Shown one piece after another: positions 25,059-32,601 of a stretch of DNA of 64,000 nt; the stretch's first letter is position 1; the number at the start of each line of letters is the position of its first letter. The stretch covers positions 310,001 through 374,000 of the forward strand of contig NZ_NOZR01000002.1 of assembly GCF_002250655.1 (NCBI RefSeq), written 5' to 3'. A program made the translations under genes and the position numbers. The notes under the pieces were generated by a model. It did no database searches. It was not told the DNA's origin and saw only the letters and a program-made list of their open reading frames with translations. The DNA comes from Mycolicibacterium sphagni (lineage in GTDB: Bacteria; Actinomycetota; Actinomycetes; Mycobacteriales; Mycobacteriaceae).

Positions 25059-25853
25059 GTGACCCTGCTCAGTTACACCGCCTCTGCTGCGCTGCTTGCC
25101 GACGGCAACGCAGCCGAGAATTTCGGCCGCCTGATCGGACTGCTCCTGTTCCCCATTATCGGCATCATTCTGCTGGTCATAGGACTACACGACCGGTCGA
25201 AGTCCCGACGCGCCCAGCCCCCATATCAGTCGCCTGTTCCCGGCTATCCCCTGTACCCGCCCTACGCCGGCCGTTTCCCGCCGCCGGGTTATCCGCCGGC
25301 ACCGCCCCCACGACCCACCGCCGGTCGGGGTCTGATCATCGGCGGCTCGATCCTGATCGCGATAAGCCTCGTGGCAGTCGTCATCCGGGCAACGATGGCT
25401 GCCGGCGACTCCAGCGCGGCTGAAAATGTCCCTCCCCCAGTCAAAATCGGCCAGTGCATCACCGGCGAAGCGATGGCATCGGGTGCGATCGGGGCACACG
25501 ACATCACCGAGTGCACCAATGCGGCGGGAGTCTTCGAGGTGGTCAGCACCGGTGGACGGGATGCAGCGTGCCCCGACGGCGCAAAGGCCGACACCGACTT
25601 TGCACGCTGGACCAACGACGACTCGACGGTCTGCTTCATCCCGAACCTGTTGGTCGATCACTGCTACGCCACGGTGCAAGGACACTCCGCCCGCACCGAC
25701 ACCCTCAGGTCGGTTTTGTGCACCGAAAAATCAGCGGAATTCAAAGTATTGCAACGCTATGAGATGGCGGACTACAACCTGTGCCCGACTGGAGCGCACC
25801 AACGCATCTGGACCGTTCCGCCGCGTACGTACTGCACCGGACCCCCTCGCTGA
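25059..25853 (+). CDS. LppU-like membrane protein
   Basis: 264 residues. A first membrane segment (about 22-45), a Pro/Tyr-rich linker (PPYQSP, PGYPLYPPY, PPGYPPAPPP), a second membrane segment (about 92-112) and an extracytoplasmic domain with six to eight cysteines that resembles the LppU/SCO3897 family (IGQCITG, DITECTNAAGVFEV, CYATVQ). Start GTG 25059. Probably a membrane-anchored exported domain; function unknown. Confidence 0.78.
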   Translation: MTLLSYTASAALLADGNAAENFGRLIGLLLFPIIGIILLVIGLHDRSKSRRAQPPYQSPVPGYPLYPPYAGRFPPPGYPPAPPPRPTAGRGLIIGGSILIAISLVAVVIRATMAAGDSSAAENVPPPVKIGQCITGEAMASGAIGAHDITECTNAAGVFEVVSTGGRDAACPDGAKADTDFARWTNDDSTVCFIPNLLVDHCYATVQGHSARTDTLRSVLCTEKSAEFKVLQRYEMADYNLCPTGAHQRIWTVPPRTYCTGPPR

Positions 25854-25904
25854 CGGAGATCGACGCGTTTTCCGGCTTGCCGCAGTCTGGTTAGTGTTCA
25901 CGCC

Positions 25905-27074
25905 ATGTCCGTGAAATTGCACTGGTTCCTTCCCACCTACGGCGACAGCCGCCTGATCGTCGGTGGCGGTCACGGCACACCTGCGGGCGCTGCCCACAGC
26001 GACCGCGACGCGTCGATCGACTATCTCGCCTCGATCGTGCGCGGCGCCGAAACATTCGGTTTCACCGGAGCGCTGATACCGACCGGCGCCTGGTGCGAGG
26101 ACGCGTTCATCACGGCCGCACTGCTCGCACGCGAAACCACGTCGCTCGCCTTCCTGGTGGCCTTCCGGCCCGGACTAGTGAGCCCGACACTGTCAGCGCA
26201 GATGGCCGCGACATTCGCCCGGCATGCACCCGGCCGCATTCTGCTCAACGTGGTGGTCGGTGGAGAAGCCCACGAACAGCGGGCATTCGGCGATCATCTC
26301 GACAAAGACGCGCGCTACGCCCGAGCCGATGAGTTCCTCGACATCGTCAACCGGCTGTGGCGGGGCGAGACGGTCACGACACACGGCGAGTACATCAGCG
26401 TTGAGGAAGCCTCGCTGGCCATCCCGCCGAATCCGGTGCCGCCGCTGTACTTCGGTGGCAGCTCGGCTGCAGCCGGGCCCATCGCCGCACGCCACGCCGA
26501 CGTGTACCTGACATGGGGCGAGCCGCCGGCTGCGGTGAGCGAGAAGATCGAATGGATCCGTGCGCTGGCCCGCGAAGAAGGCCGCACCGTCCGGTTCGGA
26601 ATCCGCCTTCACACCATCTCGCGCGACACCGCCGACGAGGCATGGACACAGGCCGACAAGCTGGTGGCCGCGCTCGACGAAGAGACCGTCCGCTCGGCAC
26701 AAGCGGGCCTGCACCGCAGCCAGTCGGAAGGACAGCGGCGGATGCTCGCACTGCACCAGACACACCGCGCCGACGGCTCATGGCACGACGCGCGCACCCT
26801 GGAGGTCGCCCCGAATCTCTGGGCCGGCGTCGGCCTGGTGCGCGGCGGTGCAGGCACGGCTCTGGTCGGCAGTCACGCCGAGGTGGCCGACCGAATCGCC
26901 GAGTACGCCGAGATCGGCATCGACGAGTTCATCTTCTCCGGATACCCGCACCTGGAGGAACTGTTCTGGTTCGGCGAAGGGGTCATCCCCATTCTGCGTG
27001 AGCGCGGCCTGTTCGACGGCACGCGGACCGAAGTGGCGCCGGCCTCGATCCCGTTCGTGGGCGCGGCGCGCTAA
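25905..27074 (+). CDS. ssuD: FMNH2-dependent alkanesulfonate monooxygenase (SsuD-like)
   Basis: 389-residue LLM-class flavin monooxygenase that releases sulfite from alkanesulfonates. SsuD-type features are KLHWFLPTYGDSRL at the start, GALIPTGAWCEDAF, PGRILLNVVVGGEAHEQ, the insertion-loop Arg region and FIFSGYPHLEE near the end. The length is typical. ssu transporter genes are not next to it, so it is a stand-alone copy. TAGTGT (25892-25897) ends 8 bases before the ATG and no Shine-Dalgarno is seen, so a leaderless start is possible. Ends overlapping the convergent WhiB stop (CTAA). Confidence 0.88.
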   Translation: MSVKLHWFLPTYGDSRLIVGGGHGTPAGAAHSDRDASIDYLASIVRGAETFGFTGALIPTGAWCEDAFITAALLARETTSLAFLVAFRPGLVSPTLSAQMAATFARHAPGRILLNVVVGGEAHEQRAFGDHLDKDARYARADEFLDIVNRLWRGETVTTHGEYISVEEASLAIPPNPVPPLYFGGSSAAAGPIAARHADVYLTWGEPPAAVSEKIEWIRALAREEGRTVRFGIRLHTISRDTADEAWTQADKLVAALDEETVRSAQAGLHRSQSEGQRRMLALHQTHRADGSWHDARTLEVAPNLWAGVGLVRGGAGTALVGSHAEVADRIAEYAEIGIDEFIFSGYPHLEELFWFGEGVIPILRERGLFDGTRTEVAPASIPFVGAAR

Positions 27075-27424
27075 CCGAGCCGCGCCAGCCTCGAGCGGCC
27101 GGCTGCCGCGGGGCTCAGGCTCCGCCGCCGCAGCTCACCCTCGTCCCGTTCGCGAGCCGTTGTCGCACCCCAAACTCCGTATGGCTCAGGCGTTTTCAAC
27201 GCGTGCTCGAGGCAACGTGACCGCACAGGGCAACTCCCGCAGATGACCTTGGCTTGCTGCTCGAGCTTGCGGCGATCTCCGCGGGGGCTGTCTTCGGGAA
27301 AGAACAGCTCCCCGGGTTGACCAACACAGTGGCCCAATGACTGCCATTCCCACTCCCAGACGAACGGCTGCAAGTGGTGCCGACGCTGAGCGGACAAGTT
27401 CGACAGATAGCTACTGGGTTGCAC
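27071..27424 (-). CDS. WhiB-family iron-sulfur regulator
   Basis: 117 residues. The four cluster cysteines are Cys33 (GHCVGQ), Cys62 and Cys65 (ICGSC) and Cys71 (SRCLEHA); the GVWGA turn and a basic C-terminal tail follow. The preceding WEWEWQSLG is like WhiB3. I chose GTG 27424 because GGAGGA lies 9 bases upstream; longer in-frame readings extend through the divergent Ddn gene and are unlikely. WhiB proteins act with the primary sigma factor and sense redox or NO. Its stop overlaps the ssuD stop. Confidence 0.92.
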   Translation of the reverse strand: MQPSSYLSNLSAQRRHHLQPFVWEWEWQSLGHCVGQPGELFFPEDSPRGDRRKLEQQAKVICGSCPVRSRCLEHALKTPEPYGVWGATTARERDEGELRRRSLSPAAAGRSRLARLG

Positions 27425-27563
27425 GATCGCAGATCCTCCGTTGGCATTGGATGCCTCGCCATCATGGGCGACACAACTCCCCCGCCAGAGATATCGGATC
27501 GTCGTGAATCTGCGTGCGACAGACTTCGGGAATAGGGCTGCACCCGCCGCTGTTGCGCCCGCC

Positions 27564-27986
27564 ATGACTGAACACGCCGAACTGAGCCCCACCGAATGGG
27601 TGCGCGACCAGACCGAACAGATCCTGAAGCAGGGCACCACCGACGGCGTCGAGGTCCTGGACCGGCCGATCGTCCTGTTCACCACCACAGGAGCCAAGTC
27701 CGGCAAGAAGCGCTACGTGCCGCTGATGCGCGTCGAAGAAGACGGGCGCTACGCAATGGTCGCCTCCAAGGGCGGCGACCCGGCGCATCCGTCGTGGTAC
27801 TTCAACGTCAAGACCAACCCCACCGTGACCGCTCAAGACGGCGACAAGGTCGTCACCCTGACCGCCCGCGAGGTCTCCGGCGACGAGCGCGAGCACTGGT
27901 GGGAGCTGGCTGTTGCGGCATACCCGCCCTACGCGGAGTACCAGACCAAAACCACACGGTTGATCCCGGTTTTCGTCTTGGAGTAG
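27564..27986 (+). CDS. Ddn-like (deazaflavin-dependent nitroreductase family) protein
   Basis: 140 residues of the DUF385/Ddn family, split-barrel F420-binding proteins. Hallmarks are LFTTTGAKSGKKRYVPLM, MVASKGGDPAHPSWYFNVKTNP and a C-terminal AYPPYAEYQ. Family members reduce quinones and activate nitroimidazoles in M. tuberculosis. ATG 27564 is the first good start; upstream in-frame codons overlap the divergent WhiB leader. Confidence 0.92.
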   Translation: MTEHAELSPTEWVRDQTEQILKQGTTDGVEVLDRPIVLFTTTGAKSGKKRYVPLMRVEEDGRYAMVASKGGDPAHPSWYFNVKTNPTVTAQDGDKVVTLTAREVSGDEREHWWELAVAAYPPYAEYQTKTTRLIPVFVLE

Positions 27987-28002
27987 CACTAGCATTCCGC
28001 CC

Positions 28003-29442
28003 ATGTCGGGGGAAATTTCCCGCCAGGCGTTCGTGCGGCGGGCACTCGGTGGGCTGGCGGGCACAGCCCTGTTGGGCTCGTGTCGATCGGTGACTCCTAC
28101 GGCGGTGTCGGGCCCGGCCCTGCCGGACTGGACCGCACTGGGTGGCCAACTGGACGGCGGCCTGATGCTGCCGTCCAGCTCCGACTACGCGGCAGCCAAA
28201 GGCGTCTTCAACACCCGGTTCAGCGGTTCCACGCCGGTGGCGGTCGTCACCGTGGCTTCCCTATCCGATGTGCAGAAGGCAGTGGCGTTCGCCGCGACGA
28301 ACAACATCGGGATCAGCGTGCGCAGCGGCGGCCACTCCTATCTCGGCGCCTCAGCGCTCGACGGAACGCTGGTGCTCGATCTCCGTCGGCTGCCCAAGCC
28401 GGTCGACACCGGCGGTGACGTGGTGACGCTGGCGCCCGCGGCGGATCTGGATTCGGTGCAGACCCAGCTCGCGGCTCGGGGCCGGTCGATTCCGTCCGGC
28501 AGCTGCCCGACCGTCGGCGTCGCGGGGTTGACGCTGGGCGGCGGGCTGGGTTCGGACGCGCGGCTGCGCGGTCTCACCTGTGACACGTTGCAGTCGGCGT
28601 CGCTGGTGTTGCCCAGCGGCGACGTGGTGACCGCGTCCGCCCAGGATCACGATGACCTGTTCTGGGCGCTGCGCGGCGGTGGTGGCGGCAATATCGGGGT
28701 GGTGACGTCATTGACGTTCCGCACCTGTCCCACCACCGACCGCGACGTGGCCACACTGACCTTCCCGATGGAGTCCGCGTCGGCGGTGATCACCGGCTGG
28801 CACGGCTGGCTCAGTGCCGCCCCGCGGGATATCTGGGGCATGGTCAACATCACAGCGGGCGACGGACCCGGACGGTGCACGGTCATCTTGGCGACACCCC
28901 CGGGCACCGGGGCTTCGGTCGCCGGCCAGATGCTCACCACCACCGGACTTTCGGCATCGTCAACCCGTACCCAGACACTCAGCCGCCTCGAGTTCGTGCA
29001 CTACTTCGAGGGCGGCGATGCCGCAAAGGTGCCGCGAGCGTTCGTGGCCGGCTCGGACATCATCGGCGAGATGAGCTCGGCGGCAGCCGATTCCATCGTC
29101 GCTGCGATGTCGGCGTGGCCCGATTCCGCGGGTTCGGCGACGGCGGTGGTCGAATCACTCTCGGGCGCGGTCAGCGACGTCGAGCCGGCGGGCAGCGCCT
29201 TCCCGTGGCGGCGGCAGGCGGCGTCGGTTCAGTGGTACACCGAGGCCGCTCCCGACACGGCCAACATGTGGCTGGCCGCCGCCCATCAGACGTTGGGGTC
29301 GACGTCGGCGGGCGGATACATCAACTATCCAGAAGCCGGCGACCCGCTGTCCCGGTACCTAGGACCGAATCTGCAGCGTTTCAACGCCATTCGCCAGAAG
29401 TACGACCCGAATGGGTTGATACGTTCGGGTATCGGCGGATAA
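28003..29442 (+). CDS. BBE-type FAD-linked oxidase, exported, probably bicovalent flavin
   Basis: 479 residues. The FAD-binding PCMH domain has RSGGHSYLG (His attachment site) and GSCPTVGVAGLTLGGGLG (Cys attachment site), the bicovalent pattern of berberine-bridge-like oxidases; the BBE C-terminal motif is YINYPEAGDP...YLGPNLQRF. The N-terminus (SRQAFVRRALGG...LLGSC) looks like a Tat-type export signal ending in a lipobox cysteine, so it may be a cell-surface lipoprotein. TAGCAT (27990-27995) ends 8 bases before ATG and no Shine-Dalgarno is present, suggesting a leaderless start. Oxidises sugars, alcohols or phenolics; substrate unknown. Confidence 0.87.
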   Translation: MSGEISRQAFVRRALGGLAGTALLGSCRSVTPTAVSGPALPDWTALGGQLDGGLMLPSSSDYAAAKGVFNTRFSGSTPVAVVTVASLSDVQKAVAFAATNNIGISVRSGGHSYLGASALDGTLVLDLRRLPKPVDTGGDVVTLAPAADLDSVQTQLAARGRSIPSGSCPTVGVAGLTLGGGLGSDARLRGLTCDTLQSASLVLPSGDVVTASAQDHDDLFWALRGGGGGNIGVVTSLTFRTCPTTDRDVATLTFPMESASAVITGWHGWLSAAPRDIWGMVNITAGDGPGRCTVILATPPGTGASVAGQMLTTTGLSASSTRTQTLSRLEFVHYFEGGDAAKVPRAFVAGSDIIGEMSSAAADSIVAAMSAWPDSAGSATAVVESLSGAVSDVEPAGSAFPWRRQAASVQWYTEAAPDTANMWLAAAHQTLGSTSAGGYINYPEAGDPLSRYLGPNLQRFNAIRQKYDPNGLIRSGIGG

Positions 29443-29463
29443 CAGGCGCCCATTCAGCGGCCA

Positions 29464-29829
29464 ATGTCTATGGTGGACGAACTGACCAACCTCGAGAAGG
29501 AACCGCCCACGCCCAACGCAGGAAAGACGCCCCCCACGAATCCACTCACCCGCCGGGAGCGACGAACGGCGGCAATTGTGGCCGGATGCGTCCTTGCCAC
29601 CATCATCGTGGCGACGTTGGTGTGCGTGCTGGTAAGCCGTGCCGCCGATCCGCAAGGCACCAGACAGACCTGTGTCACGGTCGCCCTGGCGAGTTCCATG
29701 GGCGGTGGTGTTGAGCACCAGTGCGGCGATGCCGCCCGCGAGTGGTGCCGACAGGCATACGCGCAACACGACGCGCACGCCCAAGCCGTTCAGACGCAAT
29801 GTCGCGCCGCCGGCATTCGAGCAGCCTGA
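29464..29829 (+). CDS. Small single-pass membrane protein
   Basis: 121 residues: Pro-rich cytoplasmic head, RRERR stop-transfer-like basic cluster, one membrane helix (IVAGCVLATIIVATLVCVLV), then an external part with four cysteines (QTC, HQC, EWC, TQC). It starts 22 bases after the oxidase, so cotranscription is likely. Domain not recognised. Confidence 0.6.
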   Translation: MSMVDELTNLEKEPPTPNAGKTPPTNPLTRRERRTAAIVAGCVLATIIVATLVCVLVSRAADPQGTRQTCVTVALASSMGGGVEHQCGDAAREWCRQAYAQHDAHAQAVQTQCRAAGIRAA

Positions 29830-29841
29830 CAAACGAGGCTG

Positions 29842-30459
29842 TTAGGACTGAGGGCGGTTGCGCCGTCCTTTTCCTGCAAGCGTGGCGATCTCGGCTTCCC
29901 ACTGCGCGAGCCGGATGCGGTCGAGCGGCATCGCGATCAACCGCACCAGTGCGACCAGCCCCATCGCGCCGACGAGGCCAAGACCAATGCCAAACGCGGC
30001 TGCATCGACGCCGGCTTGCCAGGAGGGCGTCGGCGCGGTGGTCGGTAACCCCTCGTCGTCGATCCAGATGCGCACATGATCGCCCCCGCTGACCTGTCGC
30101 CCCGACCGAACCCACCCGCTGTACGACAGGAGGTTTTCTCCACCTCGTGCACCGCCGGCGCCGACCAGCCACATCGCCATCACCGGAGTGCTGTTCTGAT
30201 GCGGCTGAGGGTGCCCCGGAGCGGTCTCTACAACGGTCGCTGCGACAGCGCGGTGTGTCTGTGAGTCCTGATACTGCTCGAGATGGGAACGGAAGACGTG
30301 GATGCTGCCGGCCGTGCACAGCGCGCCGATGGCCAGTCCGAGCATGATCGCCACCAGCAGAACCCAGGCCTGGACCCGATCGGTCCAACGCAACATCGGA
30401 TTGTGGCTCGGTGCGACGGCAGCGGCCCAGGCTCGACCAAGACGCCGACGCATCTGCAT
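29842..30459 (-). CDS. Rv1733c-like transmembrane protein
   Basis: 205 residues with two membrane helices (about 27-50 and 160-182) and an external domain between them, closely matching the architecture of Rv1733c: RRRLGRAW, NPMLRWTDRVQAWV, TVVETAP, then GDHVRIWIDDEG and a second helix. Rv1733c is a DosR-regulated probable membrane protein in M. tuberculosis. ATG 30459 or 30453 (AGGAG at 30468-30464). Role unknown. Confidence 0.85.
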   Translation of the reverse strand: MQMRRRLGRAWAAAVAPSHNPMLRWTDRVQAWVLLVAIMLGLAIGALCTAGSIHVFRSHLEQYQDSQTHRAVAATVVETAPGHPQPHQNSTPVMAMWLVGAGGARGGENLLSYSGWVRSGRQVSGGDHVRIWIDDEGLPTTAPTPSWQAGVDAAAFGIGLGLVGAMGLVALVRLIAMPLDRIRLAQWEAEIATLAGKGRRNRPQS

Positions 30460-30861
30460 ACAACTCCTGCGACCATGCCACTTCCCTATTTGCCGATTGT
30501 GGTCCTGGAGAGGCCACTTACTCAATAGCCCAATTGCGCTGATCAATTAATTAAGCGTGCTAGGCATACCGCACTCCCCTGTGTCGAATAAACGGAGAGC
30601 CGCGTCCGGTTATGCCATGCAATTGCAGTCCGCCCCATGGCAATGAGCGGCATAAATACCGTGAGATCGCTGCGCAATCTCTGCACGCGAGCTGTCTACT
30701 TGCTTGTCGAACTACGTGTAATTGCAGTGAGTAAATTGTGAATGTTATTGCTGATTCAACGCGACATCGAAAGTTAACACGAGATCACGCAGGGGAAACG
30801 CATCCGGGTCAAGATTTTGCCATTTGCATTAAGCCGTACCCATCGACCGGAGGCGCTTGCA
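30460..30861. other. AT-rich leader region of amt (402 bases)
   Basis: Divergent space upstream of amt. It is clearly poorer in GC than the rest of the window, with TTAATTAA near 30547, repeated attgcag words and aaagttaacacg near 30770. It should contain the amt promoter and any nitrogen-control sites; I could not match a full GlnR box. It may also bind Lsr2-type AT-rich binders (inference). Confidence 0.5.
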
Positions 30862-32247
30862 GTGAACCCTTATCCTGACTGGCTCAACCCTGGAGACAAC
30901 GCCTGGCAGCTGGTAGCCGCGACCCTGGTCGGGCTGATGAGCATCCCCGGCATAGCAGTCCTGTATGCCGGCATCGTCCAGAAGAAGTGGGCTGTCAATA
31001 CGATGTTGATGGCCTTCACCGGCTTCTCGCTGGTTTTGGTCGTCTGGGTGCTGTGGGGCTTCAAGATGGGCTTCGGCGAACCGATGAAGCTCGGCCCGGG
31101 CATCCTCGAATCAGTCATAGGAAAGCCCCGTTCCATCCTGGGCACGGCGAACCAAGAGCAAGCACTGATCCCGTTGCTCGACGGTTCCATGCCCAAGTTC
31201 CGATTCTCCGAGAGCACCCTGGCGTACTTTCAGTTCGTCTTCGCCGCCATCACCCCGCTGTTGTTCTTGGGTAGCGTGATCGGCCGAATCAGCTTCAAAG
31301 TGTGGTTGATCTTCGTTCCGCTGTGGTCCACCCTCGCCTACTCGGTCAACGCATTTATGGTCTGGGGCGGCGGCTTCTGGGGACAAGCTCACGCCGGAGC
31401 CAGCAGTCTGTTCAGCACCGGCGCGCTGGACTACTCCGGTGGTTACGTCATCCACTTGGCGGCCGGCACAACCGGATTCGTCGCCGCGGCAGTGATCGGT
31501 CCGCGTCTGGCCCGCGACCGTGAACGGGCCGTACCCAATAACCTGCCGATGGCTGCGGTTGGCGCCGGGATCCTTTGGTTGGGATGGAATGGATTCAATG
31601 GCGGGGACCCGTACTTCGCCGGCGCGAATGCCTCGCTGGCAGTGCTCAATACGAACCTCGCCACCGCCTGTGCCCTGCTGACATGGGTCATCTGGGATAT
31701 CTTTGTGAGCCGCGAACGCAAGCCTACTTTCCTCGGCGCGGTCAACGGAATGATCGTCGGACTGGTCGGCATCACTCCGGCCGCCGGGTACGTCAACAGC
31801 TTCGGCGCGATGATCATCGGCGTCGTGACCTCGTCGCTGGTGTGGATGTCGTGGAATTGGTTGGGCCGCACCAAGTTGTTCACCAAGGTCGACGACACCC
31901 TCGGCGTCGTCCACACTCACGGCGTGGCTGGACTGATCGGCGGCCTACTTGTCGGCGTCCTCGCCGACCCGAATGTCATCATCTACCTCGGCAACGGCAA
32001 GGATGTCAGTGACGTCACCGCCGCGGGCTGGTTGTGGGGCCACCATCCGGCGCAGATCCTGGTTCAGCTCTGCGCCGCGCTGACCATCATTGTCTGGGAC
32101 GCGTTTATCACCTTCGCCATTCTGAAAGTGTTGAGCCTGTTCATGAAACTGCGCGCACCCGACGAGGTGCTGGAGCAGGGCGATATCGGGGTCCACCAAG
32201 AAGAGGCCTATCCCGACGAGGCTCTCGTCGGCGGCCGGGTCGACTAG
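30862..32247 (+). CDS. amt: Ammonium transporter
   Basis: 461-residue Amt/MEP/Rh channel with about 11 membrane helices. Typical motifs are DNAWQLVAATLVGLMSIPG, then GGYVIHLAAGTTG (first pore His) and VVHTHGVAGLIGG (second pore His region), and a cytoplasmic tail. GTG 30862 is chosen: CCGGAGG lies 8 bases upstream and the protein then begins close to the first helix; a TTG at 30817 adds 15 residues of no family similarity. It is followed after 12 bases by the PII gene, giving the widespread amt-glnK pair in which PII plugs the channel when nitrogen is plentiful. Confidence 0.95.
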   Translation: MNPYPDWLNPGDNAWQLVAATLVGLMSIPGIAVLYAGIVQKKWAVNTMLMAFTGFSLVLVVWVLWGFKMGFGEPMKLGPGILESVIGKPRSILGTANQEQALIPLLDGSMPKFRFSESTLAYFQFVFAAITPLLFLGSVIGRISFKVWLIFVPLWSTLAYSVNAFMVWGGGFWGQAHAGASSLFSTGALDYSGGYVIHLAAGTTGFVAAAVIGPRLARDRERAVPNNLPMAAVGAGILWLGWNGFNGGDPYFAGANASLAVLNTNLATACALLTWVIWDIFVSRERKPTFLGAVNGMIVGLVGITPAAGYVNSFGAMIIGVVTSSLVWMSWNWLGRTKLFTKVDDTLGVVHTHGVAGLIGGLLVGVLADPNVIIYLGNGKDVSDVTAAGWLWGHHPAQILVQLCAALTIIVWDAFITFAILKVLSLFMKLRAPDEVLEQGDIGVHQEEAYPDEALVGGRVD

Positions 32248-32598
<351 letters not shown>

Positions 32599-32601
32599 GC
32601 A

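Noticed and set aside
30700..30840. GlnR box upstream of amt
   Set aside because: AC words are present, but the spacing does not fit the paired consensus; kept only as an AT-rich leader.
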